From positions 72,438 to 136,437 of the forward strand of contig JAKUCV010005490.1 of NCBI GenBank assembly GCA_028386065.3: a DNA stretch of 64,000 nucleotides, written 5' to 3'. This stretch comes from Turnera subulata. Taxonomy: Eukaryota > Streptophyta > Magnoliopsida > Malpighiales > Passifloraceae. The notes below the pieces were generated by a model that searched no databases, was not told the origin of the DNA, and saw only the letters and a program-made list of their open reading frames with translations. The position numbers and the translations under genes were made by a program. How positions within the stretch are numbered: position 1 is the stretch's first letter; every line of letters begins with the position of its first letter. This document shows positions 45,741-59,415 of this stretch, in pieces.

Positions 45741-48700
45741 GGGAAACTGAAGGGGAAGTAAGGAATTGGATCCTCCTCCTCTCTGTAAAATAGTTTTGTT
45801 TTCCATTTTAATTTCTTTTGTTTTTTTGTTTTTTTTTTGGTTAGTGTGGAAGGAAAGAAGGAAGTGGAGTGGGGTTGGGGGGAAGAGAAGAGAAGAGGGA
45901 GGAGGGTGATAAAGGACGCGCGGCTATTTCGCGTGAGGGTAAGGATGGTGGTGGGATCCGTATTAAGGAGTGTAAAGTTTTAAATTTTTTATGCGATCAT
46001 AACGTAATTACGCGCCTGTTCAAATTTATTGGATTAAGCACCCAGTTTCAATTTTGGAAATTTTTGTTCTCTTTTTTTGTTCTCTTTATTTTTTTTCCCT
46101 TTTTGTCAAGGGAATTCCCTTCTTATACTACTAATATTCTTTAATCCCCCACCATTCTCACGGTATGGTTTATTGGGTGGCAAATTATCTCAAAAGTTTT
46201 TTTTTTTGTTCCTCACTCGGAGATTTAAAGTAGTAGAAAAACACGAGAGGAGGATTTATTCATTAGGGAAATCCACTAATTATGATGGCAAGCCACATTC
46301 ATTATTACTGGTCACAGTGACATTGAAGACCGTCGTTATTTTTTAAGTTTCTTGCGTTGGTTTATGGTTTGGAAGAGTTATTTTGAAAATTAAGTTGATA
46401 GTCCATTGTACTGTTTAGTGTTGTGGACTGTACTTTATCGGTGTCAAAACTCAAATGGCACCATCTACTTATTTTTCCCTGTTTCAATATAGGCTTTAGT
46501 GATTGCCAACTGCGTTATAATTGCAAACATATATACATGTATAACAGAAAAACACAGGGAGCATTTCTAGTATTTTCTTCTTGAAGAACTTTCTTTCTAT
46601 ATTTCCGTTTGAAAGAAAAATCGCCTCTTGTTTTTTTTTTATTAAAAAAAGCAAAACTAATGTTTACATATTTATTTTTATTCTAAAATACCGGGTCTTT
46701 AATTAAGACACCTTACGTGCTATTAATTATCTGTATAACAACTTAGACTATGGGATTACTTCATCTTTACTTTACAATCGTATCCCAAATCCAATCACCA
46801 ATGCATATGATAATATAAATACTTAGTAAATAAAAGTTATCTGTAAAAAAATATTTAGTCAAACATTATTAATTAAGCTCCTTATAATCTAGATTTTTCA
46901 AATTATTTACTTAAAATTTGTAACAAAAACTTTAGGCAACAAGTATTCAAGAGAGGAAGAAGTATAAGCTATGTTTTACTATATTTTCAGATCGATAGTG
47001 TTTGCACACTGTTTAATTTAATATGATTTTTAACATTAAAATATGTCATTTAACACATCTTCGATCGAGAATAATCTTTAAAAACCATTTTGGGAAGCAA
47101 GCTTTCAATGGTTGAGTGGTCAATTTCAATTCTGCCGTAGAACTTGGAAAGCTCTAGTTCTTTCAGTAACTCTTCTAGCATGACAAAGCTCCAATATGGA
47201 AAAACATTGGGAAGAAGAAATATACTTCATGTGTTTAACTCTGAAAATCATGAACGAAAAAAATTAAGACATCGTAGTATCAACTAATTTTATTTGTATA
47301 TATATATGTATAGAAGTGTTGCCGAACTCTAGATTATGCTTGTCACCCGAATTCTGTTATAATTAGTATTATTCACTAATGTAAACTTGATCAATCCTCA
47401 GAGTTTAATTTAATTGATATTGCTCGTCAGAAATTGCTGTCCGAATTAGGCGCCATTCTTTCCCTTATGGGATTGGAAACTAAGATCATTTCAGGCTAAG
47501 CCAGGGTGGGAGTGAGACAAGGATTTCTTGGGGGAAAAGTGAGAAAAAGGAGTGATAAGCACTCGTCAATGACAAAAATACTAGTAGAAAGTAGTAACTT
47601 AACACCCACGAGACCCAGAAGAGTACAAAATAGCCAGCTCGCATATTGGGGAATCACTAAGAAGTAGCAGTAGTAATGTAGTATATGGAGAAGTGAAGAG
47701 AGAATAAAAATTGAAATGAAGAGAAGAAGTAAAGACTAAAGAGGATTAAGGATGGGTGAGAGCATAGGGCAATCGCTTTCCCTACCCATCAGCCCACATT
47801 ACCCCCTTACCCTATCCTTGGGACAAGTAATATTCTTTTCCTCCACTAACCCAGTGCCAGCTGTGCCCCCGAGGCAGCCAGCTGTGCTCTTTTTTATTTG
47901 ACATTGACGGCTCTGATCAAGTCTGGCGATAGGACCCACTTCCCCCCCATTGGATCCCTTCCCATGTGATCACGTGCTCCCCAAGCCAACCATCTTCCCC
48001 AAAAACTACAACTAAGGCTTTTATTCTTTCTTTTTTTCACTTAATAATGCCTTTTTTTTCTTTTGAACATAATAAAACAAGGTCTCTTGCTTTTTTTTAT
48101 TGGATAATAATAAACAAGTCTTTTTTCGAAAATGGGAAATATCAATATGCCATTGCTGCCTACAGCACGAATTTGCTGAATTTGTCAATGACCAACATTG
48201 CAGTGTTTCACTGTTTTGCACGATGACAGGGCCGTCCTTTTCTAGTTTCTTCCCTTTTTAGCAATTTTTAATCTACTCGATTTTTTTTCCCAGTAGGGTT
48301 CTCTTGGTTTGTGTTTGGTTGAATAATTAGCTTTTAACTATTATTAATTAATTTTCACATGGATATATGTTAGAACTGGCGTAATTACCTTCCTTGGCCT
48401 ACTACTTTTTCATATTGAGCACCTAATGTTTGGTGGCCTGGTAGGAGCATAGCAGGACCATTTTTATTTGGTTAATTTGTTTGTTTGAGCTTAATTAGTC
48501 ACTGATCTCCATCACTGTCGCTGAGGACTAATTAGCTAGGCATGCATGATACCCTTCTGGAGTTATCTAGGTGACGATTGATTGATATCGAATACGATTG
48601 ATTAGGGTCATATGCCCTGCTTCTTATGGGTCATGCAAATAGAATATACACAACATGATTAGGCTTAACTTTTAATTGTATCAGAAGTTGAACTAACAAA

Positions 48701-50667
48701 TATTGAGTCAAATCAAATCTTCTGCACAGCAGAGACATACAAATCTTTCTCTAAATATAGAGCAGAACATAAGAATCCGCATTGTTAAGTATAGAGGAAC
48801 CTGAAGGTTCACAGCTAGAACATTCTATAATACTCTGTTTTTAGAACCTGTCAGATCCAGTTTATCATTGAAGATATACGATGGCTGTTTTCCTCTTCTG
48901 CTGGTACTCTGGCTGGCATATGCATTAAACCAGCTGCATCCCAATTAAATAAAATTCTTGTTTGATGAACACAGATCCAAAAACCAACCATAATGCAAAC
49001 ATGGGTTGCATGATGATTCTGTCTTAATATTTCTACCACTTAGATATCACTACATACAGTTTGAATATGATAACATTCCCTGAAACAAAAACAATCCTCC
49101 ACGCCTCAAACATATCCGGGCATTATTTGGATTTGATTATTAGAATACTAAATTTTGAACTTGTCAATTAAATTATATAAATCTCATAATTTAATATTTT
49201 ATACTACTAACTAAGAAACTGATTCCCAGAAGATTTTCAGCCATAAATGCACCGGAAGCAAAATTCTGTACAGTCTCTCATTCTATCAAAAAAAAAGAAA
49301 AAGAAGCAAATTTCTGTACAACACGACTTTGAATTTGAACAGGATCTGACCCGTCATTAATAGACGCTTTTGTAAAACAATAGTGAATGCTATATGCATC
49401 TGCTGGCAAGCAGTTAAATGTGTTCCATCATTTCGTTTACTTGGTGGGGACTACAATTTCACGAGGGTGGCCTACCCATTTTGGGGATTTTGTGATATCA
49501 CAAATTGAAATGCAATGTAAGAAAAGACAAGATACGTACAGTATTATATCATTCATCGGTCCTAAACATTTGAGCTGTTTTTCTTTTCTAATTCAATTCT
49601 AAACGTTTAAAATTATCTTATTGAATCTTAAAATTTTACAGTATTATGTTAATTGAAAGCACCAATTCCTCCTTTTTTGTTTAATTCTTTTTGTTGTGCT
49701 AATTCTCTGTGTCATCATTTGATGGTCGAACATACCAACACCTACCAATGTGGGAGTTTTATTTCCGGCCGGTACAGAGTGTGCCACTCATTGACCTTGA
49801 AAATGCATTGCACATTAGCAGCTCAGGCCAAAAAAAGTAGTATAATAGAGGTGTTCATTTGGTGGGTGACCTTCACAGCTTTGAAAGAGACCCACCACCA
49901 TGGTTTTAATTTTAAAACGAGGGATGCTTAATGCTTAGGCCATTAATTGGCCCATTGGGGACATACTATTTTACTAATGTGGCACAAATTTCATAAACTC
50001 CATTAAAAATGGTTTCTTCTCAAAAAGTGCAGAGCCGCCCGCATTATAAATAATGAGCCATTAGTCGTCCTTACTTAGAATTTTGGCAGAAATGAAAGAT
50101 TCGAAGCACCCACCAACTTGCCATAAATATGCCCTGTTTAACTCCTGAAATCTTTATCTCTTCAAGACCTCGTTTGGCAGAGTAACTTATTTTTTTTTTG
50201 CTCCCGAATGCAGACGATGTCATTTAAAGTTCCAACCATATGCATTATTATTACGGATTGTGCTAAACGCGATTCTCCACTGCAAAACCAGCAGAAGTGA
50301 ACCAACTTTTTTACAATTTCTTCCCTGCCACTGTGCAGCCAGGGATGTCAAAAGGTTTTGCAAATTTTTTTAACCCCACGTGTGAGTTAAGAGCAGGCAA
50401 GCACTTTCACTTACTGCAGTGCCACGTTACTTTTTTCATGTATTAAATGTAAGAATGCAACTACTTATCCATTGTTAGTAGGCAAGGGGAGACATTAATT
50501 TATTAAAAGGGTTAGTAAAAGTTATGGGAAGGTGAAAGAAGTTGGCGAGTAGGTGTGGTTTATGGGGAACACATAGGATACCCTGGTGATTCTTTTTTGA
50601 TAATTGATACCCTGGTGATTCTCTGTGGCTTGATTTGATTTGAAATTGAAGTCTATATATAGTACTA
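45741..50667. other. Gene-free AT-rich intergenic region
   Basis: Nearly 5 kb with homopolymer runs and only short, low-complexity ORFs. I see no gene, RNA gene or recognisable transposon. Confidence 0.6.
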
Positions 50668-50675
50668 CTATATAG

Positions 50676-51147
50676 CAGTGTTATCAGAACCGGACCGGAC
50701 CGGCCGGTTCGACCGGTCGGACCGTGATTCGACCATCTCATTGGGTTGTTAGGCTTTTGGACCGGACAAGACACTGACCCGGAGAAAACCGGATGACCCG
50801 GCCGGTTTTTGTTGACCCGGTTGAACCAATGACCCGGCCGGGTCATCTTTAAATCATAATTATGCTTTTTTTTTTTACTTTTCCCCTCTTTTTTTAGAAA
50901 ATAGTATTTTTTGAATGAAAATTTTGTATTATTAGACTTTATATCTATTTTTAGGTTACAAATATAGATAAATATGAATATAATTATATTATTAACTATT
51001 AATTATTTATTAATTATTATACCAGTTCAATTACATTGAACCTCCGGTTCAATTACATTGAACCTCCGGTTCAAACCCGGTCGGACCAGTGAACCATGAT
51101 TCGAGACCTGTTTTGGGTCAGTGCCCGGTCCGGTTCTGATAACATTG
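50676..51147. mobile_element. hAT-type MITE
   Basis: Terminal inverted repeats CAGTGTTATCAGAACCGG and CCGGTTCTGATAACATTG are flanked by the 8-bp duplication CTATATAG (50668-50675 and 51148-51155). The 8-bp duplication and C-A-rT-G ends are those of hAT elements. The inside is full of CCGG/GGACC/GGTTC words and has no transposase. Confidence 0.9.
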
Positions 51148-51155
51148 CTATATAG

Positions 51156-51693
51156 TGTGTGTGTCTATCAATCTGTTCTATCTGTGCTAGTATATAATAT
51201 ACCCCCGCCCACAAGTTTTTTTTTCCCTAATGAATGTGACTAAAAAGGAAGGCTACGGCTGATGGTGAAATGAAAACCACGGACTGTCGGTGATGTTTGT
51301 TTGTTTTGCATGTGATGTTTCTTTAATATCGATTGATTTCAGTGGAAAATGAAATATATATCCACGATTGATAGTAGTAGCTAGTAGTACATTTTTGTAG
51401 AGTGAAAGAAATCTTGCTTCCGTTCCTGGTAGTTCATGCGTCAATTTTTGTACTCCTCTCGCCCGTGAAACAAGCGTGGTTCTTGCCAAATCTTCACAAC
51501 ATACCCATGATTCTGTTCTAGTATAAGCTAAAACTATGGGGATAATCAATGTGTCGTCGAACATTATATTTAGTCATGTGTCCAATGGATTTTTGGAGGG
51601 ATGAGGACGTACGACTAGCTAGGGTATTGGATCTTGTGTGTATTTTTGGAACGTTTTTCGTATAATTGATAGATGAAGAGGTTGTCGCAAACA
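51156..51693. other. Intergenic
   Basis: Short spacer between two MITEs. No supported gene. Confidence 0.55.
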
Positions 51694-51702
51694 TATATTT
51701 TC

Positions 51703-52431
51703 GGATTGGGCTCTTCTCTGGTTGGGGGTAACAGGAGAGAACCTGTTATTTCAATTTCAAAAGTTAAAATAAATCCAATGGCTCTTAATTATTTTATACT
51801 AAAAAATAAATTTTCAACACCTCATTAAATTTTCTTCTTTTTTTTTTAATTTCTTTCCTTTAACCGACATAAACAAAATAACTCATTTACTCTCTTGTTA
51901 CTTGTCTTCCTTCAACCTATGAAGGCAAACAAAAAAATTACCATGAATATTGGATTTGGAGTAGACTTCAAAAACTAGTTTATCATTCAATATAATCTTC
52001 TTTTACTCTCTTGTTCCTTATTTTCAAATTTGCAGTATGTTAAGAAGAAGAGAGAGAGAATAGGGAAACCATGAATACTGAATTTGTTGGAAACCATTCA
52101 ATAGAATCTTCTTTTACTCTCTTGTTTTTTAAGTCTATGCAAATCCAGTATTCATGGTAATTTTTTGTTTGCCTTCACAGGTTGAAGGAAGACATGTAAA
52201 GAGCATTCGTGAAGAAAGAAAAAAAATTAAACGAGTTGTTTTGTTTATGTCCTCGGTAAAAGGAAAGAAAGAAAAAGGAAAGAAACAAGAAGGAAAGAAA
52301 AAAATTAAATGAGGTGTTGAAAAGTTATCTTTTTAGTATAAAATAATTAAGAGTCATTGGATTTAATCTAACGTTTGAAATTGAAGTGACAGGATCTCTC
52401 CTGTTACCCCAACGGGAGAGGAGCCCAATCC
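51703..52431. mobile_element. Mutator-type foldback MITE
   Basis: Long inverted arms (about 51703-51990 and 52130-52431) start GGATTGGGCTC and end GAGCCCAATCC. The 9-bp duplication TATATTTTC flanks it (51694-51702, 52432-52440). The centre holds a repeated ATCTTCTTTTACTCTCTTG. No ORF. Confidence 0.88.
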
Positions 52432-52440
52432 TATATTTTC

Positions 52441-53042
52441 CCCATTATTGAAGCTCTTTATTTGTAGTACGTACTTGTCAAATGATGCAGATTGATGAAC
52501 TTGAAATCTTGTAACCCACAGTTACTCATCAATCTGACGGTGACAACAACAATTGGTGTCTTCGGAGTACGGAGGGCATGTGAACTAGAAGGTTCTCCCT
52601 TAGCTAAATTATTGCATTGGGATTAATTAAATTCAGCCAATCAAAATGTGACACGTGCTATAATAGTAAGGTGTTATAAATAAGAAAATACTAATTTTTT
52701 ATAACTAATGAATGTATCAATTTAAAAATTGGTGACTAAATCAATCTTTTTTTAATTAATAAATGAGTTTATCTCCAATATACATGTCTTAGATTTATAT
52801 CAAAATCAATATTACCCAAGCCAAAGATGGCAAAACTTGTTTGGGAGAGAAATTTTACAAATCATATCTAACTAAATCTATCAAATTTAATCATTTAAAG
52901 GGGTCGAATGATAACATTTTGCTGGTCTAAATTGGCTAATAAAAGGGCTAAATTTACCTTTTACACCTAATCATAGAATTGGCATCACTAAATGTCGGAA
53001 TTAGTGAGGTACTTAACTAGCAAATAGATATTAAGCAAGGGT
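52441..53042. other. Intergenic, left flank of LINE
   Basis: AT-rich. 52855-53040 is related to 61640-61785 on the other side of the LINE (see findings). No gene. Confidence 0.55.
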
Positions 53043-53216
53043 AAGAAAAGGAATTTTTAGCATACGGAATAGAAAACGTAAAAGAAAAAAACACTAAAAA
53101 ATTCTCTCTCTAAAAATTCTCCATCGAATTTAGTTCTTTCACCAAATTTCTTTGGAGAATTAAGTGCTCTTCAATTCTCCATGTCTAATCCTTACAGTTT
53201 CTTTCTTTGATTGCCC

Positions 53217-54688
53217 ATGACACCCGCTTATCTCTTAGATGCTGCTGGTTTGGTTCACGAGAAACCACCTCTCGTGATGGATTTGGGACAGATTCATCTC
53301 CCAAAACCAAAGTCTGTCTCTGCAAAGTATGCGAAGGGGAAAGGCATCATCTCGATTCCGTCTCCAGTAGCTTTTGTCGCCACCGAAAGTGCTTCGGGTG
53401 ATGTAGTTGTGGATATGCCCAACCCTCTCACTCGCGATGAAGTTCCTTTGGACAACACAGTTCTGAGTGTACAGTCGGTCAATTGTGTCTCGATTCCGAT
53501 ACATCCACCCTCTTTAAGTTCGTCCACTGTACCCTCCTCTTGGGCAAAGGTAGTTTCCCCCTCCTCTGATTCATCCCTGCAACTTGAGTTCATGAAACCT
53601 ATATTCAGTGGTGATAGTAATATGCTGAGTATTCCTACTGAGCTACTTGAAATCGGCAGGAAAAAGTACTCTCGCTGCTTGATTGGGCAATTTATGGGCA
53701 CAACTCCGAATTTAGTACTCATTTACGCAATATCCAACATGCTTTGGGAGCATGATGGTTCTGTTTTAGTATCTCGCTATAAGGAAAGACTATTTCTTTT
53801 TTAGTTTCCCAATGATGCAACATATTCTCGTGCTCTTAATCGAGGCCTTTGGCATGTTGGCGGTGTCCCTTTGTTGCTCTAACCTTGGACTTCATCAACT
53901 CAGAAACTGGATTTCTCTACTGCTATTTTTCCGGTCTGGATCAAGCTAAAAAATGTGCCTCTGGAATTGCTCACGAAGGAAGGCCTAAGCTATCTTTCCA
54001 GTGCTCTAGGTACTCCTCTTCACACTGATCAAAATTGTTCCAAAATCTTTAAGAGTGATTGTGTGAATGTTTGTGTTCAAATTGATTTTTCCAAACCTTT
54101 GCTGAATGAATTGAAGCTAGATATTAATGGGGAAAATGTTATTATTGATGTTATCTACTCTTAGAAGCTGCCCCATTGTGATTCTTGTCAGGGTTGGGGG
54201 CATCATGAACTTGCTTGTCCTGAAAAGAAAGTAACAAAAGTTTGGATTCCTAAAAAAACCTGAAGCCCTTCTCAAGCCTACATCCCATCCCCCCCCCCCC
54301 CCCCCCCCCCCTCCCAAATCTGGAACCTATTCCATCCTCATCTTCCTCCACCACCCTTCCTACTAGTTCTGCTGATACCCCTGTTCCTATTATCCCAACC
54401 TTAAAAGCAACTTCTGTTTCCACTAAACCCCTCCCTTCATCATCTATTCCTGACAAACTGGAAACATCAATTCCTTCCTCTTTTACTACTGTTTGCCCTC
54501 CGTCTATCCCTGATGTTGTCTGCCCTTCTCCTCCTCCCTTGGGTAATAGTCTTAAGAAAGTCCATGCTGCTCCAATTCCTGCTCTACAGTCAGGGAAACC
54601 TAAACCAAAGCGAGGCAGAGGTCAAAAACCCAAATCTACCCAAATTTCCCCTTCACAGGATCCAGTTATCCTTCCTCTCCCTCCTTAA
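53217..54688 (+). pseudogene. LINE ORF1 (DUF4283-type, zinc knuckle)
   Basis: The chaperone-like ORF1 protein of plant L1 elements. The region FPVWIKLKNVPLELLTKEGL (about 53930) is typical of the DUF4283 domain, and CDSCQGWGHHELAC (about 54180) is a CCHC knuckle. TAG at 53802 and 54162 and a TAA at 53880 break the frame, which also changes across a long C run at 54289-54311. An upstream in-frame ATG at 53181 is cut off by TGA at 53208, so the original start may be there. A Pro/Ser/Lys-rich tail ends at TAA 54686. Confidence 0.8.
54289..54311 (+). repeat. C homopolymer, 23 bp
   Basis: An uninterrupted run of C inside LINE ORF1. Either an expansion in a dead gene or an assembly/sequencing artefact. 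Confidence 0.9.
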
Positions 54689-54689
54689 A

Positions 54690-56288
54690 ATGAAATGGCT
54701 TATTTGGAATGTCGGGGTCTGAATCACCCTAACAAGCAAAAGGACGTTCTAAAAGTTATCTCTAAGTATTCTGTTGATATTGTATGCCTGATCGAGACTA
54801 AGATACAGCCTGAACGAGCTGTTGAGGTTAGGAAGACTTTTCTGCCGCACTGGCAGTTTGCTCACAACTATCAGCATGCACGTCTTGGGCGGCTCTGGCT
54901 TCTTTGGTCAGACAAAGTGGATCTCCATATTCTTTCTTATTCTGCTCAACTTCTCCATTGCTCTATCTCCTATCCTTGTGAACAATCAACCTGTTTTGCC
55001 TCTTTTATCTACGGCTCAAATACTCCTATTGAGCGTTCAACTAGTCTCTATTCTAGCTTCTCCAGTATCTTTCCAACTGTTGGCTCTAAGGCTTGGTGTC
55101 TTGCTGGAGATTTCAACATAGTTCGGTCTTCTTCCGAATCAAAATCCTCCATCTTACATATGCAGTCGGAAATCACTCAGTTTAATAATAGTCTTACTCT
55201 TAATGGCTTAATTAATCATCCTTTCACTGGATCTTTCTATACATAGACCAACCGCCAACCTGCAAATCCTATTTTTCGAAAGCTAGACCGCTTCCTAGCC
55301 AATGTTGATTGGTTCTCTGAATTTCTGTATAGCAAAGTGGAATTTCTCACCCCTGATGTGTCTGATCACTGTCCCATTCTGCTCACTAGCAGTCATTTAG
55401 TTAATTCCGGGCCAAAACCCTTTAAGTTCTGTAACTTCTGGATTTCGCATCCCAGTTTCTTACTGCAGTTTCTAAAGCCTGGTCGCAGCATTTTGAGGGC
55501 TACACTATGTATCAGATCTAGTAAAAATTGAAATCTCTCAAAATAGAACTTCAGAAATTATATAGAACATCTTATTGCGATCTGTCTAATAAGATCATCC
55601 TAGCTGAGCAGGAGTTACTTTCTGTACAGAAGGAGGTCTTTTCTAGAAATATCTCTGTTGATCTATTGCTTGTTGAACAAAGTTTAGTTCATTCTCTTTT
55701 TGAATTAAAAGCTGCAGAGGAATCCTTCATGAAACAAAGATCCCGCATCTCTTGGCTTGCCTGTGGTGACTCCAATACTAGGTTTTTTTTGATAATATGG
55801 TGAAAATCTGTAAAGCAAGAAACTTGATTCTTTCTATTATCACTCCTCAAGGAACTGTCTTAACTGATTCCCTGCATATAGAGGCCACTGTTGTTGCACA
55901 TTATTCAAATTTTTTGGGGCAACGAAACACTGAGGTCACTCCATCATCTATCCCTTATCTTCAAGCTCTGCTGTAGCGTACACTTTCAACTTCTGATTCT
56001 CACAGGCTTACTGCTCCTATCACTCCTACTAAAATAAAAACTGCAATGTTTTCTCTAGGTTTATATAAATCCCCTGGACCTGATGGTTATACCACTGAGT
56101 TTTTTAAGGCTGCTTGGCCTATTATTGGTGAGGACATCATCAAAGCTATTCAGGAATTCTTCTTTTCTGGACGCTTGCTCAAAGGTATAAATTCTACTAT
56201 CCTTAGCCTGATCCCGAAAGTGCCCAATGCTAAAAAACTTACTAATTTTAGACCCATAGCCTATTGTACAACTCTCTATAAGTGTATC
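54690..56288 (+). pseudogene. LINE ORF2, 5' part
   Basis: An AP-like endonuclease starts right after the ORF1 stop. A one-base loss near 54710 puts the RGLNHPNKQKD part into the next frame. IETK, AGDFNIV and SDHCPI mark the catalytic residues. A TAG at 55244 and others interrupt it. The RT begins in the region YKSPGPDGYTTEFFKAAWP (about 56063) and runs to the solo LTR at 56289. Confidence 0.85.
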
Positions 56289-59200
56289 TGAAACGCCCAT
56301 ACCCCCAAATTGTCCAATTTAATTAATTAAAATATATGAAAAGATCAAATTGCCCTTTCTACCCGGGATACTATACAAACAACATAATCAACATACAATT
56401 ATATAATAAATTATACAAGGAAGTGAGTTTGCAGCGGAAGACAAAACATTTAATAACATGTATGCAGTGAACTCTATGGATCCGACCCGAAGAGGAAAGC
56501 ACTGCCACCTGCTGATATACACCGCTGCTCAATGAGCAGTTAACCTGAAAAAGACTGTGAGGGGGTGAGACCAACCACTGTCTCACCGTAAACAAATAAA
56601 CCAAAGTATACTAATACAAATCAACCACAAATACTGACATCAGGCAGTATCAATCATAGTGCACAAACAAGTCACAATGCGTATCACAAGTCATCAACAG
56701 ACTTCAAACCATCACTTGTCTTTCATCTTCTTATTATAGTTATACTTTATTGTTTTTAGAGTTTTAACATTTTATTAGGCCCCTCTACTATGTGCGTCGA
56801 GCTCGATCCCGTCTCATGAGACAACCAGGGTGTAAGCCCAATATAACCAGGGCAAGGCCCAATACAATCAGTGAGAGAGAGACAGTCAGAGAGAAAGAGG
56901 GAGGTAGAAAGGGGGAGATAGAAAGAGGAAGGTAGAACCGGTCATGACAGACCCATACGCTAAACCGCATATACCATGCTATCCCGCATGAAATCCCGAG
57001 GGGTATCACTTCCCGCTCGAACCAACCAGTCAACAGCCCCACAGTAGTATATTTTTATTGTACATTATTCTCAGTTATACTTAATGAGTTATATGTGCCA
57101 TACATTATGATTGTCCATGATTGTGTGGATTAAACATTTTATTTTCCAGTCCGGGCCTCCAGCCCACAAATCACCACACGAATCACAGAATCGTATCTCA
57201 TATTATTTAATCATAACAAACAAATCATGCTCAACTGGCATGTCATATCACACAGGCACACGATTCACAAAATCAGACATATCACATCAAGTGTCACCAT
57301 TAAGATACAAGTGCACACAGGAACACCAACACAGCAAGCATACATGCATATAGATACAAAGCCAACCAAGTATTACCACTTCATGTACCATGTTTATTAA
57401 CCGAGTATTGTAGGCTGTAATGTATACAAGGGTTTATATGTCCTCACCTGGGCCATATTAATTGTCTCAGAACTTGAAGCTTTGTTCCGCCTTGACATTC
57501 TTATGCCCTCAACATCCTACCACATATACGTCACATAAGACACTTATTCATGACAAATACTAAATGTGTGCTAAAGATGAAATCTTGAGCCTTCTAGCCC
57601 GTTTGTGTTCATTAACCTTGAATCCACTAATAGGTCTGGGTCTAAGCCCAAATATAATCCTTAAACTCCATAATTTCATATTTAACTTAAATCCATATTA
57701 TAGTTGTTGGGCCTAAGCCCATATAAACTTAATCAAGCCTTATCGAGCTTAAAGCCCATCTCAAATGTAAGCCATTGGGCCTAAAGCCCACCTCATTAGT
57801 CATTGGGCCTAAAAGCCCATATAAAATTAATATGACATTAATTGGGCCTAAGCCCGGCCCAGCCTCATAATCACATTAACCGAACTCCCGAGCCCAAATA
57901 TTTTTCGGCCTAAAGATACTATGTGCGTCGGACATATACCGGCCACGCCACTCAACTCTCCAAGCTCGGTATCCACTATATCCTTCTCATTTTAATACAA
58001 CGATTAAATGCAATTACACTACATGTCATGTACAAAATCAAATAACGGCCAACACCGGGATTTACCATGTAATGCCGGAAAAGAAATTTATGTCTTGCCT
58101 GAACAGCAACCCGAGCCTCGCCGAAAAATTCCCGAGCCTCGCCAGATTCCGGTCAGGCTTCGCCAAAAAATCACCAAAATTCCAGAACGAAGAAACGTTC
58201 TCCACAAACTGTCAAAAGCCCGAATCCCGTCATCATCACCAACCACATAGCTATTACAGTGCATCCAAACAACAAATTGGAACAGGGATAGGTGCCAAAA
58301 ATGTTTACCGAAAAAATGAACCGTTCACAGCAACAACGGATCCTCAAACAAAGGTCTTGGATCTGTCAAGCATCTCCAATCCCGAGATCTGCAGACAGAA
58401 ACTCCAACCATAGCCACAATTCGGCATCAATTTCCTGCAACCCGAGTACACACTCACTGCCTGGAATCAAAATCCAACCGCAAGCACAGCAAGCAAAAGA
58501 AAAGGAGGAAGAGAAACGATGAAGGCCTACCAGCGACGGCGGCGACTCCTCGCCGTGAACTGGTACCATACCTCCCTCATCCGGCATTAACTCCATCTGA
58601 CCGCAGCCGACCCACCGTCAAGCACACCTCAACATGCAACAACCACGACGCAGCGGCGGCTCGAACTCAAGAACACGTGCAGCCGAGGCGAGCCCACAGG
58701 TCCTTAATCACAAACGACCCTCCTCCTATGCAGGGCGTCGGTGGCGGGGGGAATATGTGACGACAACGAATCGAAGAGAAAGAAGGAGAGAAGCAAGGTG
58801 AGAAGCGAGCAGAGAAAATGAATCAAAAGAAAACGAGAAAAGATTAAGGGGGAGGAGATTCGGGAAGTAACTACCGACCACGATTTGGGGAGGAGTTGTC
58901 GGTGGAGTCGTGGGAGAGGAGAGGAAAAACAATGCTGTAGCGAGAGAGAAAGAAGAAAAGAAAAAGAAAGGAGAGAGAGGGAAAGAAAAGAGAAAAGGGT
59001 TAGTGTTGGCCGGCCCTGACCAAAACGACGTTAGGGTTGGCTGGCCTTGACCAAAACGACGTCGTTTTGGTCTAAGGCGCGGTCAAATCTCCTCCCAGTC
59101 AACGCGCCCATAGGATTAGGTTTTTGCTTTGGTTTTTCTTTTTTTTCCTTACTTTAATCCAAAACGACGTAGTTTCGGTGAAACTACGATAAACTCAATA

Positions 59201-59410
59201 TTTCACCCTGGAACCCCAATTGTTCCTAAACAATCCGAATAAGGATAAATTCCAAAAATAAAAATAATATTTTCAAAGAGAGTGAATTAATTATAAAATA
59301 ATTTCTTAACCAAAGACTCTCAGAAATTCCGCAAGGGTAAAAACGGAAATTAAATACCAAAAATTTTGAAAATTCCATAAAAATCAATTAACGAAAATCG
59401 GGGCGTTACA
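56289..59410 (-). mobile_element. Solo gypsy LTR, 3.1 kb
   Basis: On the minus strand it starts TGTAACGCCCCGATTTTCG and ends ATGGGCGTTTCA (TG...CA). The 5-bp target duplication GTATC flanks it at 56284-56288 and 59411-59415, proving insertion into the LINE. No internal region remains, so the element was reduced by LTR-LTR recombination. It shares the stem-loop at 56564-56587 with the fragment at 26984-27500. Short ORFs inside are not gene-like. Confidence 0.93.
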
Positions 59411-59415
59411 GTATC

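Noticed and set aside
45869..46346. Short ORFs upstream of the GATL gene
   Set aside because: Low-complexity A/G and T-rich sequence without recognisable domains.
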